Below are positions 47,461-58,975 of a stretch of 64,000 nt of DNA, piece after piece. Every line of letters starts with the position of its first letter. The first letter of the stretch is position 1. Both the position numbers and the translations under genes were made by a program. The DNA comes from Toxonevra muliebris (lineage: Eukaryota; Arthropoda; Insecta; Diptera; Pallopteridae), in contig OY829328.1 of assembly GCA_963691655.1 (NCBI GenBank), positions 30,213,890-30,277,889 of the forward strand, in the 5' to 3' direction. The notes under the pieces were generated by a model. That model had not been told where the DNA came from, did no database searches, and was given only the letters and a program-made list of their open reading frames with translations.

Positions 47461-48082
47461 ATGACCAGGGTTGAATATCAGGGCCCCGGAGGTAGCAAGC
47501 AACTGGTTGAGAGCATTTACTTTTCGGGGAGTGTGCCCTCGCCTGGTTCTATCAGCAAATCGCTATAGAGCCTGTTGTTGTGCGATAACGATGCAAGAGC
47601 AGAGGAATCGGAAAAGGCTCAGGAGGTGCAGAAAACCTCTGCAAAACTTGAAGCTGTATTCGAGGAGACTGTGATGGCTCATAACCGCAGCAGCGCTTCG
47701 ACGCAGCTTCCAAAGTCTGCCGGCATTATGGTTAATCCTTCTGCAAACTTGGAAAGTACCAGCATGTCGATGGGCTTTGAGATTGCACCTGGTTTAAGGA
47801 TTGGACAGGTGGAATCCAATATGGTCCGGGAGATGCATGGAACCCATGCAAATCCCGGTACCGTTTTGGAGGAAACCAGGACGGCTCCTCTCCAGGCACT
47901 GCTTATGCCTTCCATTGGAAACTCCGGTGGATACCATTGAGGAAACCCAAATTAAAACTACGGAAGATGCATCTGCGAAAGTTGCCGTTTCGTCTCTGCT
48001 ATATTCTACCCCTGTTGCTGAAACTGGCAAGAGGAACAGATCTGATGATGACTCACTGAAAAGATGGCGTCAGTCTTCCTAA
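47461..48082 (+). pseudogene. Putative LINE ORF1-like fragment
   Basis: From ATG 47461 the frame reads MTRVEYQGPGGSKQLVESIY and continues past an in-frame TAG (about 47566) to 47940. Near 47925 the coding sense moves to another frame, DTIEETQIKTTEDAS, ending KRNRSDDDSLKRWRQSS and a stop at 48082. Three related words (VFEETVMA, VLEETRTA, IEETQIKT) suggest an internal repeat. The product is hydrophilic with a basic end. I do not recognise the family. The call as LINE ORF1 rests on position before RNase H and on GC content. Confidence 0.4.
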
Positions 48083-48139
48083 CGGAGATTTTCGCTATCC
48101 TAGACGTGGTGGCTGGATAATTAAGAAGAGGTAGCATGG

Positions 48140-48330
48140 GAAATGCATAGGTATCTGCAGTGATAGCCAAGCTGCACTGAAGGCCCTTGCTAACCCTGTC
48201 AGCTCCTCAAAATTGGTCAGCGAGTGTAAAGAAAACTAAATAGTGTTGCAAAACACAACAAGTTATGCCATATATGGGTTCCAGGACACTGTGGTATTGC
48301 AGGGAATGAATTCGCTGATTAACTAGCTAA
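48140..48330 (+). pseudogene. LINE RNase H fragment
   Basis: ICSDSQAALKALANPVSSSK and then, after a frameshift, IWVPGHCGIAGNEFAD match the RNase H DSQAAxKAL and VPGHxGIxGNExAD motifs. A stop replaces the residue after AD. It is followed by the C-terminus of the same element. Confidence 0.75.
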
Positions 48331-48429
48331 TGAAGGCTCTTCAATCATGCATTGGATCAACGATTTCATGGGTTCTATCCATAGAATAGATGGTCCGAGC
48401 TTGACTCCTGCAGAACCGCAAAGTGCTTC

Positions 48430-48759
48430 GTGAGACAACCTAACAGGAAATCAGCGGAATTTATTTTCAAACTGAGAAGAAAGGACCTGAGATTACTGGT
48501 GGATATCATTACAGGGCACAACACATGTGGTCACCATATGACTAACATGGGAGTCATCACCGATCCAATTTGCCAATCGTGTCTTGAGGACGACGATACT
48601 ACGGAGCATTATCTTTGTAGCTGTCCGGCGTTCACGAGAAGCAGATTAAGGCTGTTGAGTAGTGATTTCTTGAGTATAAATAATGTCCATACTCTCCCTC
48701 TTCCTGAGCTTCTAAGGTTTATCAGTGAAAGAAAGAAGTTCGAGGTTGAGAGACCCTAG
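48430..48759 (+). pseudogene. LINE ORF2 C-terminus
   Basis: LRLLVDIITGHNTCGHHMTN, ICQSCLEDDDTTEHYLCSCP and LLRFISERKKF are the typical ending of RNase H-bearing LINEs. The Cys/His knuckle (CxxC, HxxxC) is complete. The open frame continues from RNase H only through shifts. Confidence 0.78.
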
Positions 48760-48895
48760 ACTTTTCTTCTTCCCATTTATCCGCACATAATTTTCCTGTC
48801 TCCCTACTCGCTTCAACTGGTTCTATCCTTGGGTATAGCACAATGGTCCTTGTTGACAGACTGCTATGGTTAAGTCCAACCCACCCACAACTCTA

Positions 48896-51545
48896 AACTG
48901 TAAACACGTGCTTAAAATACCCGTTTAAAATACACGTGTAATTTGTGTTCATGTTTTCAGTGAATATCCTTAAATACAAGTGGAAAAGTGCTAATACACG
49001 TACATTCGGAATCGCTAATATATAAGTGCAAAACATCATCTCGATTTACACTAAACAAGGAACCATTAAAGAGATTTCAACTAATAAATAATTTCTTTTT
49101 CAATTGCAAGATATTAACTTGCCATCTTGTTTTATGTATTTATAGTTTATATTGTTCTTCACTTAAGAAAGAAATTCATTACAATCTAGCAAATTATGCG
49201 GTATTTTTTTTTTTTTAACTAAAGAAAAAACATGAAACACTAGAAAAAGTTTGTACATATTTTATTTTTCAAATATATTTCCATGAGAGAGATAAAGAAA
49301 GTGACAAAAGAGGTGAACAAGAAATTCACAAACATTTTATATTTCACATAAATATTTCTACTTATTATACACCTTTTCCCTACACTAATTAAATTTTTAA
49401 TTAAATAGTTATTTAAATTAATTTCCCTCCTACAAAGGGAAGGGAGATAGAAAATTATAACGAAATCCTCTCTACTTGAAGTTGATTGTTCCTGCATATT
49501 TTTAATATATATATAAAAATCTTTGCCAGTGTAAGATAATCGGTTGATCTTCTACAAACTCTAAATTAAATTCTACAATATTTCTAATTCATATTGCTCA
49601 TACGCACTGTGAAACATCCATCGGCACACAAACTTTCTAATGCCATTAAGTCTTTACCACATTTAAATTACGTAATTTGTAGAGAAAATCCAATAGAAAA
49701 AAGAGTGAAACAAACACACTTTCATTATATGAAAACAGCAACAAGTTTTTTTAAATATTTAATTGCATCCCAAATGTTATTTATTATTTATGATCACTTG
49801 TGCTTGTGCCTGCTGCAAAGCTTTCAAAAAAAAAAAAAAACACAACACCCACAAAGAGAGGATGACAACGACAACAAGACACAGGACAAGCATGTAGCAA
49901 TATAACAAATTTTAGGCATGTATAGAAAACTTGTTAATCCAAATAAAAGAAAAATATATATAAAGAGAAATATTTCATACACACATACCAGAATTTGTTG
50001 GGGAAAAATAACAAGTGTCATTTTTGACGCAAAACACCAGAATACAAATGTAATTTACACTGACACGCACATCATTCACGCACACACATACAAAAGAGAA
50101 GAGGGTAGCAAGAGAGGGAGAGGAAACTTTACGTAAAATAAATTGTTATTATCATTGTGTACATGTGTTTGTGTGTGGATTTGTCTGCATATAATTCAGT
50201 ATGCACATATGTGTGGCAATAAATTCGAAATTAACCCTTTTTTTTTTTTGTTTAGCAACAGGAGTTTCATTTCATTCATTCATTATTTCATTGAAGAAAA
50301 ATGTCACAATTTCAGCGCAAAAGAAAAAAGAAAACAAATATTAAATCTTTGTACAGTGAATCGCCGCACACACATACGTCACGTGTTAGTTCATTAGGGT
50401 CAGAATAACAATTCACAGTTTTTGATTTGTTTTAATGTTTTACAATTTGTTTGTAGTAATAATAATTTTTCTCCTTTTTCTTATCAAAATCTCTTGCTTT
50501 TTTCATCTCTATTTCTCTTTGTCCTTGCATATTTCATTGCTTTTAAATTTAGATATTTATGGCTTATTTTATTTTTTAGCTTTGCGCACAAATTTCTTAA
50601 GAAAATGCTTAAAATTTTTATTGCATATTCTTCTCTTCTTTCATTTTTTGTTGCCATTATTTTTTGCGTTATTTTCTTTTTTTTCATACATATATGCACA
50701 TTCCATTAATCCATGACAACGTTCGTTTTATATGCTTCCCTTAACATCCTTGATAAACGTTTTATAATCGTTTAACATAAAATTTTACAGTTCATTGGTT
50801 ACTTTCCTTAAAAAATCGAGAGCGACATTGATCGAAATGTATGTATCAAAGCCAATTTCGTAATGCGCAGCACAATCGATTATTAAATGCTTCTTTTTTT
50901 TTTGGTTACAGGGCTATTTTGTGTATGCTTAATAACGTCCTTGTGTTTATTTATGTATAGCAAATATTAGGTATATTTATATATTAAATTTTTGAAATGC
51001 ATGAAAAAATTAACTTCACTCATACGTCGTGGTGCCCCAATTAAATAGAAAATATTTTAAACAAAAACACGGTGTGACAGCACTTTTAATACATGAAGAA
51101 GATGCGATTGTACTATATTCAACTAGCAAACTAGCAGAGTTTTATAAACTAAGAAAACTATGTTCCATAAAAATTATTAAAAAATATATATTAAGTAACT
51201 CAACGTCATATCATTACATATTTAGAGAAGAAAAGTTTATCTAGAGATTTTTGGAAAATATGCTACAAAAGGGGCATTCAAAAAAAGGGAGGAAAGGGAG
51301 TTGTTAATTTAAAATATATTTCAATTTAGGAAAAACGAAAGTAAAAACGAAAATAAACAAATTTTTAAGCAAACTCCCTTTTTTATTTATTACAGATTAT
51401 GAATATTTATGAATAATTCCATGCCTATGTCCTAAACTAAAAGTTGATTTTGTGCATACGATGATATACATAATGGGTTTTCATAAGTCTTTTGGTATAG
51501 CAAAATCATTTTTAAAAAAAAATCACTTAAATATGGGGAAAGTTA
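48896..51545. other. AT-rich non-coding stretch
   Basis: CACACA and GAGAGG words near 49980-50120 and a poly-A tract near 49826. No gene. Confidence 0.5.
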
Positions 51546-51783
51546 GACGACCTCGATAGTCTAGTGGATAGTGCGCTAGACTTTCATCCAGAAGGTTGCG
51601 GGTTCGATACCCGTCTTGGTCTGGTGGTTAATTCTCATATATATATATTCACTATCGATATGAAGTAGATGAGAATTATAAGAATGTGTACAAGTACACA
51701 CCTTGGTTGATAATGGCAAAACCACCGAGCTGAAAAAAAAATTGCCATAGCCGTTAGGGATCGGCATTAAACTGTAAGTCCAC
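51546..51783 (+). mobile_element. tRNA-Glu-like SINE, copy 1 (3' end lost)
   Basis: It starts GACGACCTCG as the copy at 55479 does. Pol III boxes are perfect: A box TAGTCTAGTGG and B box GGTTCGATACC. CTTTCATCCAGAAGG resembles the anticodon arm of tRNA-Glu(UUC). The body GAGAATTATA...GTGTACAAGT, AAAACCACC and GGATCGGCATTAAACTGTAAG matches the other copy. Homology stops at GTCCA near 51780, where another SINE begins. Confidence 0.85.
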
Positions 51784-51978
51784 ACCATCGCAACAGTGGT
51801 CTAGTGACAGAGTGCCAGACTCTTGTCTCTGGAGACCAGAGTTCGATTCTCGGCTTGGGTATGTTTCTTATCTATCTTTCTTTCTCTCTTCCTTTCTTTC
51901 TTTCTTGGGGCTTTGGTTCAATAGATCTTATAGGATGCAGTGCCTGACTTTCGAGTCGTTCTTTCTTCAAATAATAAT
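51784..51978 (+). mobile_element. Second SINE family (tRNA-derived)
   Basis: A-box-like TGGTCTAGTGA at 51797 and B-box-like AGTTCGATTCT at 51840. A CTTT-rich stretch (about 51874-51904) separates the head from the tail GGGGCTTTGGTTCAATAG to TCGAGTCGTTC, which is also found at 34599. It abuts the first SINE head-to-tail. Confidence 0.65.
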
Positions 51979-52249
51979 GGGCAAAGTTTTGAGGTTATAC
52001 TTAAGATATTCGAATAAATTTTTTGATACTCAACATTCAACCTTTCATTGCGAATGCCACTGTATAACCTTTAAACCTTTCGTTGTATAAATAATGTTTA
52101 AAAATAAGCAGAAACGAAGCAAAACGTTTTAAAGCAATCTCTCCTTGCTCATATTCAAAGGAACTCAAAATGTCCTAAACCGGTGCTTCAAAATACCTCA
52201 ACAAGTTGAAAACATCCGTAAAAAAAAAATAGAAAAAACCTTTTTTGCA
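51979..52249. other. Non-coding, probably 5' part of a Tc1-like relic
   Basis: No clear motif before 52250. Confidence 0.4.
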
Positions 52250-52915
52250 ATACCATAATTTTGATGACTTTACGAAATCAAATCCTTTCTTACCTTTGAC
52301 AAAAGAATTTGAAAAATCTGGCAGGAGAGTGCTGCCGAACATATAAATGTTGATTGAAACGATGTTTTTTACAGACGAATCTTCTTTTTTTTATTGCAAG
52401 CACCACAAAACATGTCTAGGCCATCAAAGTCAATAAAATCGTTCAGAGATTAGTTATGCATCCAGAAAAGTCTGATGTTTGGGAATGCTTTATAAAACAG
52501 AGTTTCGGCAGGTTAATCATGTTAACGATAAATTTGGATGCGTAGTGCATGACTCATTTATACCAATATGAAATCTTGCCTTCTCCAAATAAGTGGTTTG
52601 GGAAACTAAATCGGAATTATGTACTTTAAGAAGAAAACGACCCTAAACATGAAAGTCGCTTGTGCAGTATATGAAAAGAGGAAATGTTAGACTGCGTCTC
52701 AATCTCAAGACGCTAACCCCATTAAAAATGTTTGGACAGTTATGAAGAAGCAAAAATGTTAAGAGCATTACCTAATTGAAATGACAGCTTATGTCAATAT
52801 TTTGAAGTTTTCGCAATCATAATCCAAAAAGCTTGTTGATAATATTACCTGGCGTTGCCGTGAAGTTACTAAAATGATGGTGACTGAACACTATATTGTT
52901 ATGGAAGTGTATTGG
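52250..52915 (+). pseudogene. Tc1-like transposase relic
   Basis: Scattered frames give the Tc1 catalytic blocks in order: FFTDESSFF (first Asp, codon 52374), FGRLIMLTINLDA, KWFGKLNRNYVL, EENDPKHESRLC (second Asp, 52639) and SQDANPIKNVWTVMKK. The third catalytic residue (usual PIENVW) is Lys. The blocks match Tc1 members with ENSNWVLQEDNDPKHRSRLC. Many stops and at least three shifts are present. I saw no N-terminal DNA-binding part or TIRs. The MITE at 60 kb has Tc1-type ends, but nothing links the two. Confidence 0.65.
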
Positions 52916-53940
52916 ACAAAATAGACTTTAAAAATGATGTAGAGTTTTAATTTTTTTTTTTTTTTTTAAGGATTTATGCCGAACACGCTCTGATGTTTGT
53001 GTAGGAGTTTATTAAATGCAAAATGCTCAATGAAGTGACTAAGGTTTAGAATATGAGTTTGACACTTATTATTATTATTATTTTATAGTTGTCAATACAA
53101 GTTTTCAAGAATAAAATTCAATTATATTATAATCAAAGAAAATGATTTTAAATTAGATTGGATTCTTGATAAATACATTTCGTACTAAATTCAAAGTGAA
53201 ATTCTAAGAGAAACAGTAGACAGAGGTAATTTCCTAAGAAAAACAGTTTTTATTCCGTATAAAATTGATAATTGAACTGCGTTTATGAAAAATTTTATTT
53301 AATTTTAAATCAGTTGCTTTTTTTATAACAAAAAAAAACCAAAAGAGAATAAAACATTTCCTCAGTAAATGGGAATAATATTAATAATGACGAGCAGTAG
53401 AAGCTTTATATAAATATATAAAAGAAATTGAAACAGAATCCGGCATGCCGATTCTTGCTTCTCCAGTTCACGTTCATCCATTTCACAGACTTGAGTTAGT
53501 AATGAAGTTTTCTTTCATTTTCACCACAGTTTAAAATTGCACATAACAATCTAAAAGATTCTAAATAAAGTGAAATTAAATGAAGTTTCCAAATAATTAT
53601 ACATATATGTAAGTGTATGTAAAGCGTTTTGCTTTTATTTAAAATTTGTTAAAGCTCTTCAACAAAAATAAACACTGCATTTAATTAAGAGCTTTTTAGT
53701 TTTACCACCACAAACACAAATAAATTTACTTATTTTTGTATATGAGTAGTGTATACTTTTTTCAGAAGGTCATTGTTTCTTGTGTGTATGTTTGTTTTTT
53801 GTTACGACTTTTCATTTTTTTCATATGCAAAATGACACAATTACGTACATCTGCTTAAAAGAAGTAGTTGTGCGAGTGAAAATTGTGCAATAAATAGTAA
53901 AAATGAAAATTAAAACTATATATTTATATATATAAATATA
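52916..53940. other. AT-rich non-coding stretch
   Basis: Poly-T near 52951. No gene. Confidence 0.5.
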
Positions 53941-54859
53941 TCTGTGCCAATAAGGAATAACAGCTAAAGTCGATTTTAGCAAGTTTTCAGGAGAGCATTT
54001 TTAAGTTTCAAATCGCTACCTGAAATCAAGGAATTGAGTTTAAGCTCCATTTTTAATGCAAAATATTATAAATTTAATGTTATTTAAATTTGTGATTCAA
54101 CACTAATCTAATAATTAGCTTTTTTAAGAGTATTAAGGAAACAAAAGACTTTAGCTTTTTTACCGTTTTTATTGTTTAAAATTTTTAAATCTTAAGTCGA
54201 CTTTAGCTGTTATTCCATATTAATATTTTTTGTTTTTGTATTCCTATTTAAAGTTAGGCTATTATTCCAAATGTAATAAATGTATTGTTGAAAACCTTCA
54301 ACGTAATAAATCTACCAAGAAGAGCCTAAGTGACTTCAGCCTTTACTTAAACTGCAAAAATATTTTAAATTTTTCACTTTCACTAAACAAATTGTTACAA
54401 TTTCAAAATGGAAAATTTTGTGTGTATAAGAAAACCATTTTTATTTGGATACTGTAGATTGTTTACATTGTTTTTTAACTACATGAAGATCAAAAATATA
54501 TGTTAAAAAAGTTAATTCCTTTAACTTCAAACTAACACTTTGAATAGATATATGTATGTTAGGCCGGGGCGATTTGGCAACCGATACCGCGCCGTCGAAA
54601 TTATGATTACTCTGGTCATAACAAACAAAAAATTCTTTTACTACATAGGTCTAAAATGAATTTCAAGCCTCCGGAATTTGATTTTTATGGAAAATGTTCC
54701 CTTTATATAGGATTTTCGAAGTACTTGGAGTTTTTGTAATTTTTGTTTCCAAGAAAATTATATACTCGGGGGTTTTTTCGAACGATAGGGGCGCTATTGA
54801 ATATTTTTCTTTATTTGACGAAATCTTCGGCCCTCTTCTATAAGATTTTGTATGCCTTT

Positions 54860-55185
54860 GAAAATGGTATTTGAAAAAGAAAGTGTTAGCGTTTCAAAAG
54901 ATGAAAAATATAAAGTATATGAAGAAATGAAAAATTATTCTAATTCTATTGTACTTGTAGAAGGCATGATTTCATTTTAGCAATGATAGATGGAAAAGTT
55001 TGTAACGCATTTACAGAGACAAATCCACACGAAAGTGCTATTTATGTAGAACCATTAGTAAAGAGCTTAACTTCATTGACAACATGATAAAAAATAAGTA
55101 AAAACATATATATACTTTACAATTTGGATTTTTTGAGTCCCTCGTCCTTCGATCAAATAAATTCCCATTAAAAAATGGCAAACAA
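54860..55185 (+). pseudogene. Decayed transposase-like frame
   Basis: MVFEKESVSVSKDEKYKVYE is followed by DFILAMIDGKVCNAFTET. After a frameshift near 55036 comes CYLCRTISKELNFID with a CxxC pair, and after a gap LQFG..FFESLV. I recall this order (VDGKVCNALT-T, then CYxCxATxKExN, then LxFGLxPLHxxIRFFExLL) from widespread uncharacterised transposon proteins in arthropods; that link is from memory. No catalytic acidic triad can be shown. A 62-codon minus-strand frame at 56096-56284 lies in the same element and is unassigned. Confidence 0.45.
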
Positions 55186-55383
55186 AAACAGAAAAGTGGG
55201 TAAAAAACTGTGGTTTATACGAAAGTAAGAGTACAAAAAAGAAATACAAAGGGAAACTCGATACAAAGATTATAAAAACTATAGAAAACATTTTTGACTT
55301 TAAAAAAGCATGTTCATTCAGGACAAAGGGCTTTGCCGAAAAAGAAACTGCAGCGTGTACCAAATTTTGCTTTGAAGCTTTTA

Positions 55384-55455
55384 AAAGAATGATGATTTCG
55401 ATCATGATAATGATCAAGATGATAATGATGATTATGTAGATGATGATGAAGATAA
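55384..55455. repeat. GAT-rich imperfect microsatellite
   Basis: GATGAT, GATAAT and related triplets, ending just before the SINE target site. Confidence 0.75.
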
Positions 55456-55478
55456 TCATTTTGATAAATATTATGAAT

Positions 55479-55783
55479 GACGACCTCGATAGTCTAGTGG
55501 GTAGTACACTAGACTTTCATCCGGGAGGTTGAGGTTCGATTCCCGTCTTATCCCGTCAGATAATTCTCATAACCTTCTAATATTGACTATCGATATGAAG
55601 TAATGAGAATTATAACAAAGTGTACAAGTGGTTGGAAATGTCGAAACCACCAAGCCGATAAAAAATTGGAGCGCCGTCGTTCGGAATCGATGTTAAACTG
55701 TGGGTCCAACTATGTGGTATCACAATGGACCGTTCAGGCCTAAGTGTGTCTTTCAATTTTCAATAGCCACTCCAACCCAGCCC
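55479..55783 (+). mobile_element. tRNA-Glu-like SINE, copy 2, full length with 12-bp target duplication
   Basis: It is flanked by the exact 12-bp repeat AATATTATGAAT (55467-55478 and 55784-55795). The head has A box TAGTCTAGTGG and B box GGTTCGATTCC. ACTTTCATCCGGGAGG resembles the tRNA-Glu anticodon arm. The body is shared with 51546-51783. The last 70 bp (from 55713, GTGGTATCACAATGG to GCCACTCCAACCCAG) match the 3' tail of the LINEs at 38.7 and 61.9 kb. This is the structure of a SINE moved by a partner LINE. Length about 305 bp. Confidence 0.9.
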
Positions 55784-56890
55784 AATATTATGAATAAAAT
55801 GTAGAAGTATAGAATTACTAGTTTTTACTTAAAAAAATAATAATAAAAAAACAAAATTCCTCTATATTCCTCATAATACCATTAACAAAAGATTCCTGTG
55901 AATTGTTCTACAATCTCGGTATCATTTGCCCTACTGTGCGGCGTAGCTAAACGTTGAAAATTAACTTGAAGACACATTTAACTTTCTAGTATGAAATTTA
56001 TAAAATTCAGTCTATATAAGTAAATATAGTAATCACAATAATAAAGAAATATTAGGTAATTAGTTCACATAAATCAATTGAAGTTTTGGAATAAATTAAG
56101 CTTCGTTTTCTTGTTCTTCATTTATCAAATTTGCATGGATATCATTTTTATTTGCGTTTAATTCCGATTCGATTAAGTTTTTCATATTAAGAAGAATTTT
56201 AGCTGCTAATCCCAAATTTTTTTTAGCAAACATCGACAATATGCGGTCAGATATCTTATGATTAGCTTTTTTCAACAGTAACACCTAATGACTTAACTAC
56301 AAGTAAGATTTTTTTTTATCGTATACAAAATTTGGAAAAACAAAACTAACTCTATTTAGGCAATCTTTCAAATGACAATTTGTTACAGAAAAACGACTAA
56401 ACAAAACTTAGGTTAAGCAATTAATAATTTGAAGTTTATGAAAAAAGACCAAAATAGACTTAAGACTTTAAAATAATATTTATTACATTTGAAATAACGA
56501 CTAAACACGACTTTGGCTATTATTCCAAAACTAAGAAAACACAAAAAAAAAAAAAAAATTAACAATGACTAAACTCGGGTTTGGCTCTTATTCCTAATTT
56601 CATAAAAAAAATAATAAAATATGCGGAAAAATGACTAAACTCGACTTAGGAAGAGATTTCGCTTCTAATAAAGCTTCTTTTAAAGCAATCGAGTTTGGCT
56701 GTTATTCCAAAATCATAAGAACAGAAAGCTGACTTTAGCTGTAAACAATTTTTGGCGCCAAATATTCATTTTTTCAGCTACAACCATAAAAATTTGTGAA
56801 GTAGTGTCTTTTAATGCAAGGAATACAGTGGTAGTAATAATTCAACTTTGTCCTAACTCGACTTTAGCGGTTATTCCTTGTTGGCATAGA

Positions 56891-58967
56891 TATGTATATA
56901 TATAGCGCACACAAATATGTGTTTAAGTAAATTGCATGCAAAAGAAAAATAAAAAAAAAAAATCAACTTGCAACCACCTGCGGTCAGGTTAATTGGTAAT
57001 TAAATTGTATGCCATTTTTCAGCATAATTTTATATGAATTAATGAAAAAAATTAAATTTATTTTCGATCGAAGTTTTATTAATGATGCATTAATTAGTAA
57101 CCAAGTTTAAGAGACGCAATTAAAATTTATAAGTATAAAAGATAAATGAAAAGTAAGCAAAAAAAACTGACAATTACTGTACATGTTTAAAAGTTTATAA
57201 AACAGGTGATAAAATTTTTTTAATGATTTTAAAAGTTTTTAATTGACATTAAGCGTAGTGGATTGAAACTGTTAACAATAAACAGAAATGTTGTGTCATT
57301 ACAGATTACAATCATATATTATTACTAAACTTTAAAAATAGTAAAAACGTATGAGCTAGTATTTTATTCTTTGTCATTTTCATTGTCACACTTTTATAGG
57401 GAACGTTTTTAGCCGCAGAGCCACAATTTTATTGTTAATCACACGTTTTGAGCAATTATTACTAAGCTTTGCCCTTCCCACACAGTGGGGTAGCCAACTT
57501 TAACCCCATATTCTCCTTCAGAAAATATATAAGAAAAATTTGTAGATTTTCATAATAAAAAATGTTCAAATTTAAATCATAATGTCTGTAAAATGCCGAC
57601 CGTATTTTTTATTTATTAAATACACTGGTTTTATATGATTAAAAACAAGTAGTGGTACCCGGTTTTTTTATGCACTGAATCCGAATTGGGATGCAAAATT
57701 TTTCTATTACGTCAAGGTTCCAAAAAATCTTAACGTAACGTACGGTATAGGGCAGAACGGATGAAAAAAACTCTTTCAAGCCGAACTGAGGAGTGGACTG
57801 AGGAATACTTTTTTGAAATACTTTGTTTTGTCAGAGCAACCTCTGACGAGGAGTCGTGCGTTAACGCCCAGCGGGCGCAGTATACATTTAAAGTTCATTC
57901 CGAGCTGTGCCCATCCTACGATCTTTTTAAAATAATATCAATAATTTAAATAATGCAACAACGGGTAAGAATTACGAAAAATTCTAATAATTCTGAGCTT
58001 TCCCTATGACAAAAGTAAAAAAAAAAATGCTTCCTATCTTTAGTAATCCATAGTGAAATTTTCTGGAATACTTTAACTCTTGAATACCCTATGTGGGTAG
58101 CTTTGGCTCTTTTTTTTAAGCAATTACAGAAAAGTCCCCTTTAGAAGGGGGTCCAAGGGTTTGCACAAAAATGTTTATGGAAAATTTTATAGGGGTAACT
58201 AAAGCCAAAAAGCACCTACGGTTTAAAAGTAAGGCGTAGAACACAATTTTGTTTTGTTGTGTAGTGAAGTTTGAGGGTTTCATTCGTTCCTTATTAACTG
58301 CTCATGATATAAATCTTCAGTTTAAAAAAGAAAGCATATTGATTCAAACTTAACACTGTGATGAAGTTTTGTGGTCTGACAGAACAGTTTTCAAGGTCTG
58401 ATACACTAAAATTACAAACAAGATAGTGATGACAAACAGAGTATATGGCAGTAATCTCCACGAACATTTACTATATCACTAAAAACTTTTCAGTTACGTA
58501 ATAAAACGTTTCTGTAATAAAAGAAGGCAGAACTATACCACACATATATAAATAAACATATAAAATATGCATGTATAAGATACAAATTTCACATCCAATA
58601 AATAACCAAAAGAAACAAAAAAATAACAGATAAATTATCGAAAAGAAAAAATTGTTTTTTTTTTATCATTTTTACGCTCAACCGCATTTCACAGTGACAT
58701 TTTTGCAATGCCTTAATTTAGTTAATTGTTTCTAATAAAATTTCTACTCAACCACCCACATAACGCTTTCAGCTTTCACTCATCATCACCATCATCATTT
58801 GTTCTTATATTTCCCTCCCATGTCTGCCCCTTATATTCGATATAGCCGTTCCAACCAATCAGCAATCTATGTCAAGCGCTGGCAAAAAGTTAATACCCAC
58901 AAAAGCTGAACAATTTGAGCAGCTATTTTATTTATCTCGTAAGTGCATAGCATTTATTTTTACTATA
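56891..58967. other. AT-rich non-coding stretch
   Basis: Holds the second copy of a dispersed repeat (57668-57733). No gene. Confidence 0.5.
57668..57733 (+). repeat. Dispersed repeat, copy 2
   Basis: Matches 25185-25265 in order and sense. Confidence 0.6.
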
Positions 58968-58975
58968 AGTGTAGG

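Larger units (their letters stand above)
47060..48895 (+). mobile_element. Internally deleted LINE copy
   Basis: A GC-richer island in AT-rich DNA. It holds in order a 5' region, an ORF1-like fragment (47461-48082), RNase H (48140-48330), the Cys/His C-terminus (48430-48759) and a diverged 3' tail (48825-48895: GGTATAGCACAATGG...AAGTCCAACCCA). Endonuclease and reverse transcriptase are absent between 48082 and 48140. The 5' limit and target duplication are not defined. Confidence 0.6.
53941..56890. mobile_element. Unclassified DNA transposon with subterminal 20-bp repeats and nested SINE
   Basis: Left TIR TCTGTGCCAATAAGGAATAA continues to about 53980. The reverse complement of the right end (TCTATGCCAACAAGGAATAA) matches it, with good identity over about 40 bp. 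The 20-mer TCGACTTTAGCTGTTATTCC or a variant recurs at 53954 (inverse, in the TIR), 54197, about 54252, 56508, 56575, 56689 and 56858 (in the TIR). Without the SINE the element is about 2.6 kb. The middle carries a decayed transposase-like frame. Flanks are TA-rich, so no target duplication can be read. I do not recognise the superfamily. Confidence 0.7.

Noticed and set aside
51546..51620. Functional tRNA-Glu gene
   Set aside because: Pol III boxes are good, but the acceptor stem does not pair and the sequence continues into a SINE body shared with 55479-55783.
55073..55459. 128-codon minus-strand frame starting with an Ile-rich stretch
   Set aside because: The start is the complement of the GAT-rich microsatellite, and the rest is antisense to the transposase-like relic.
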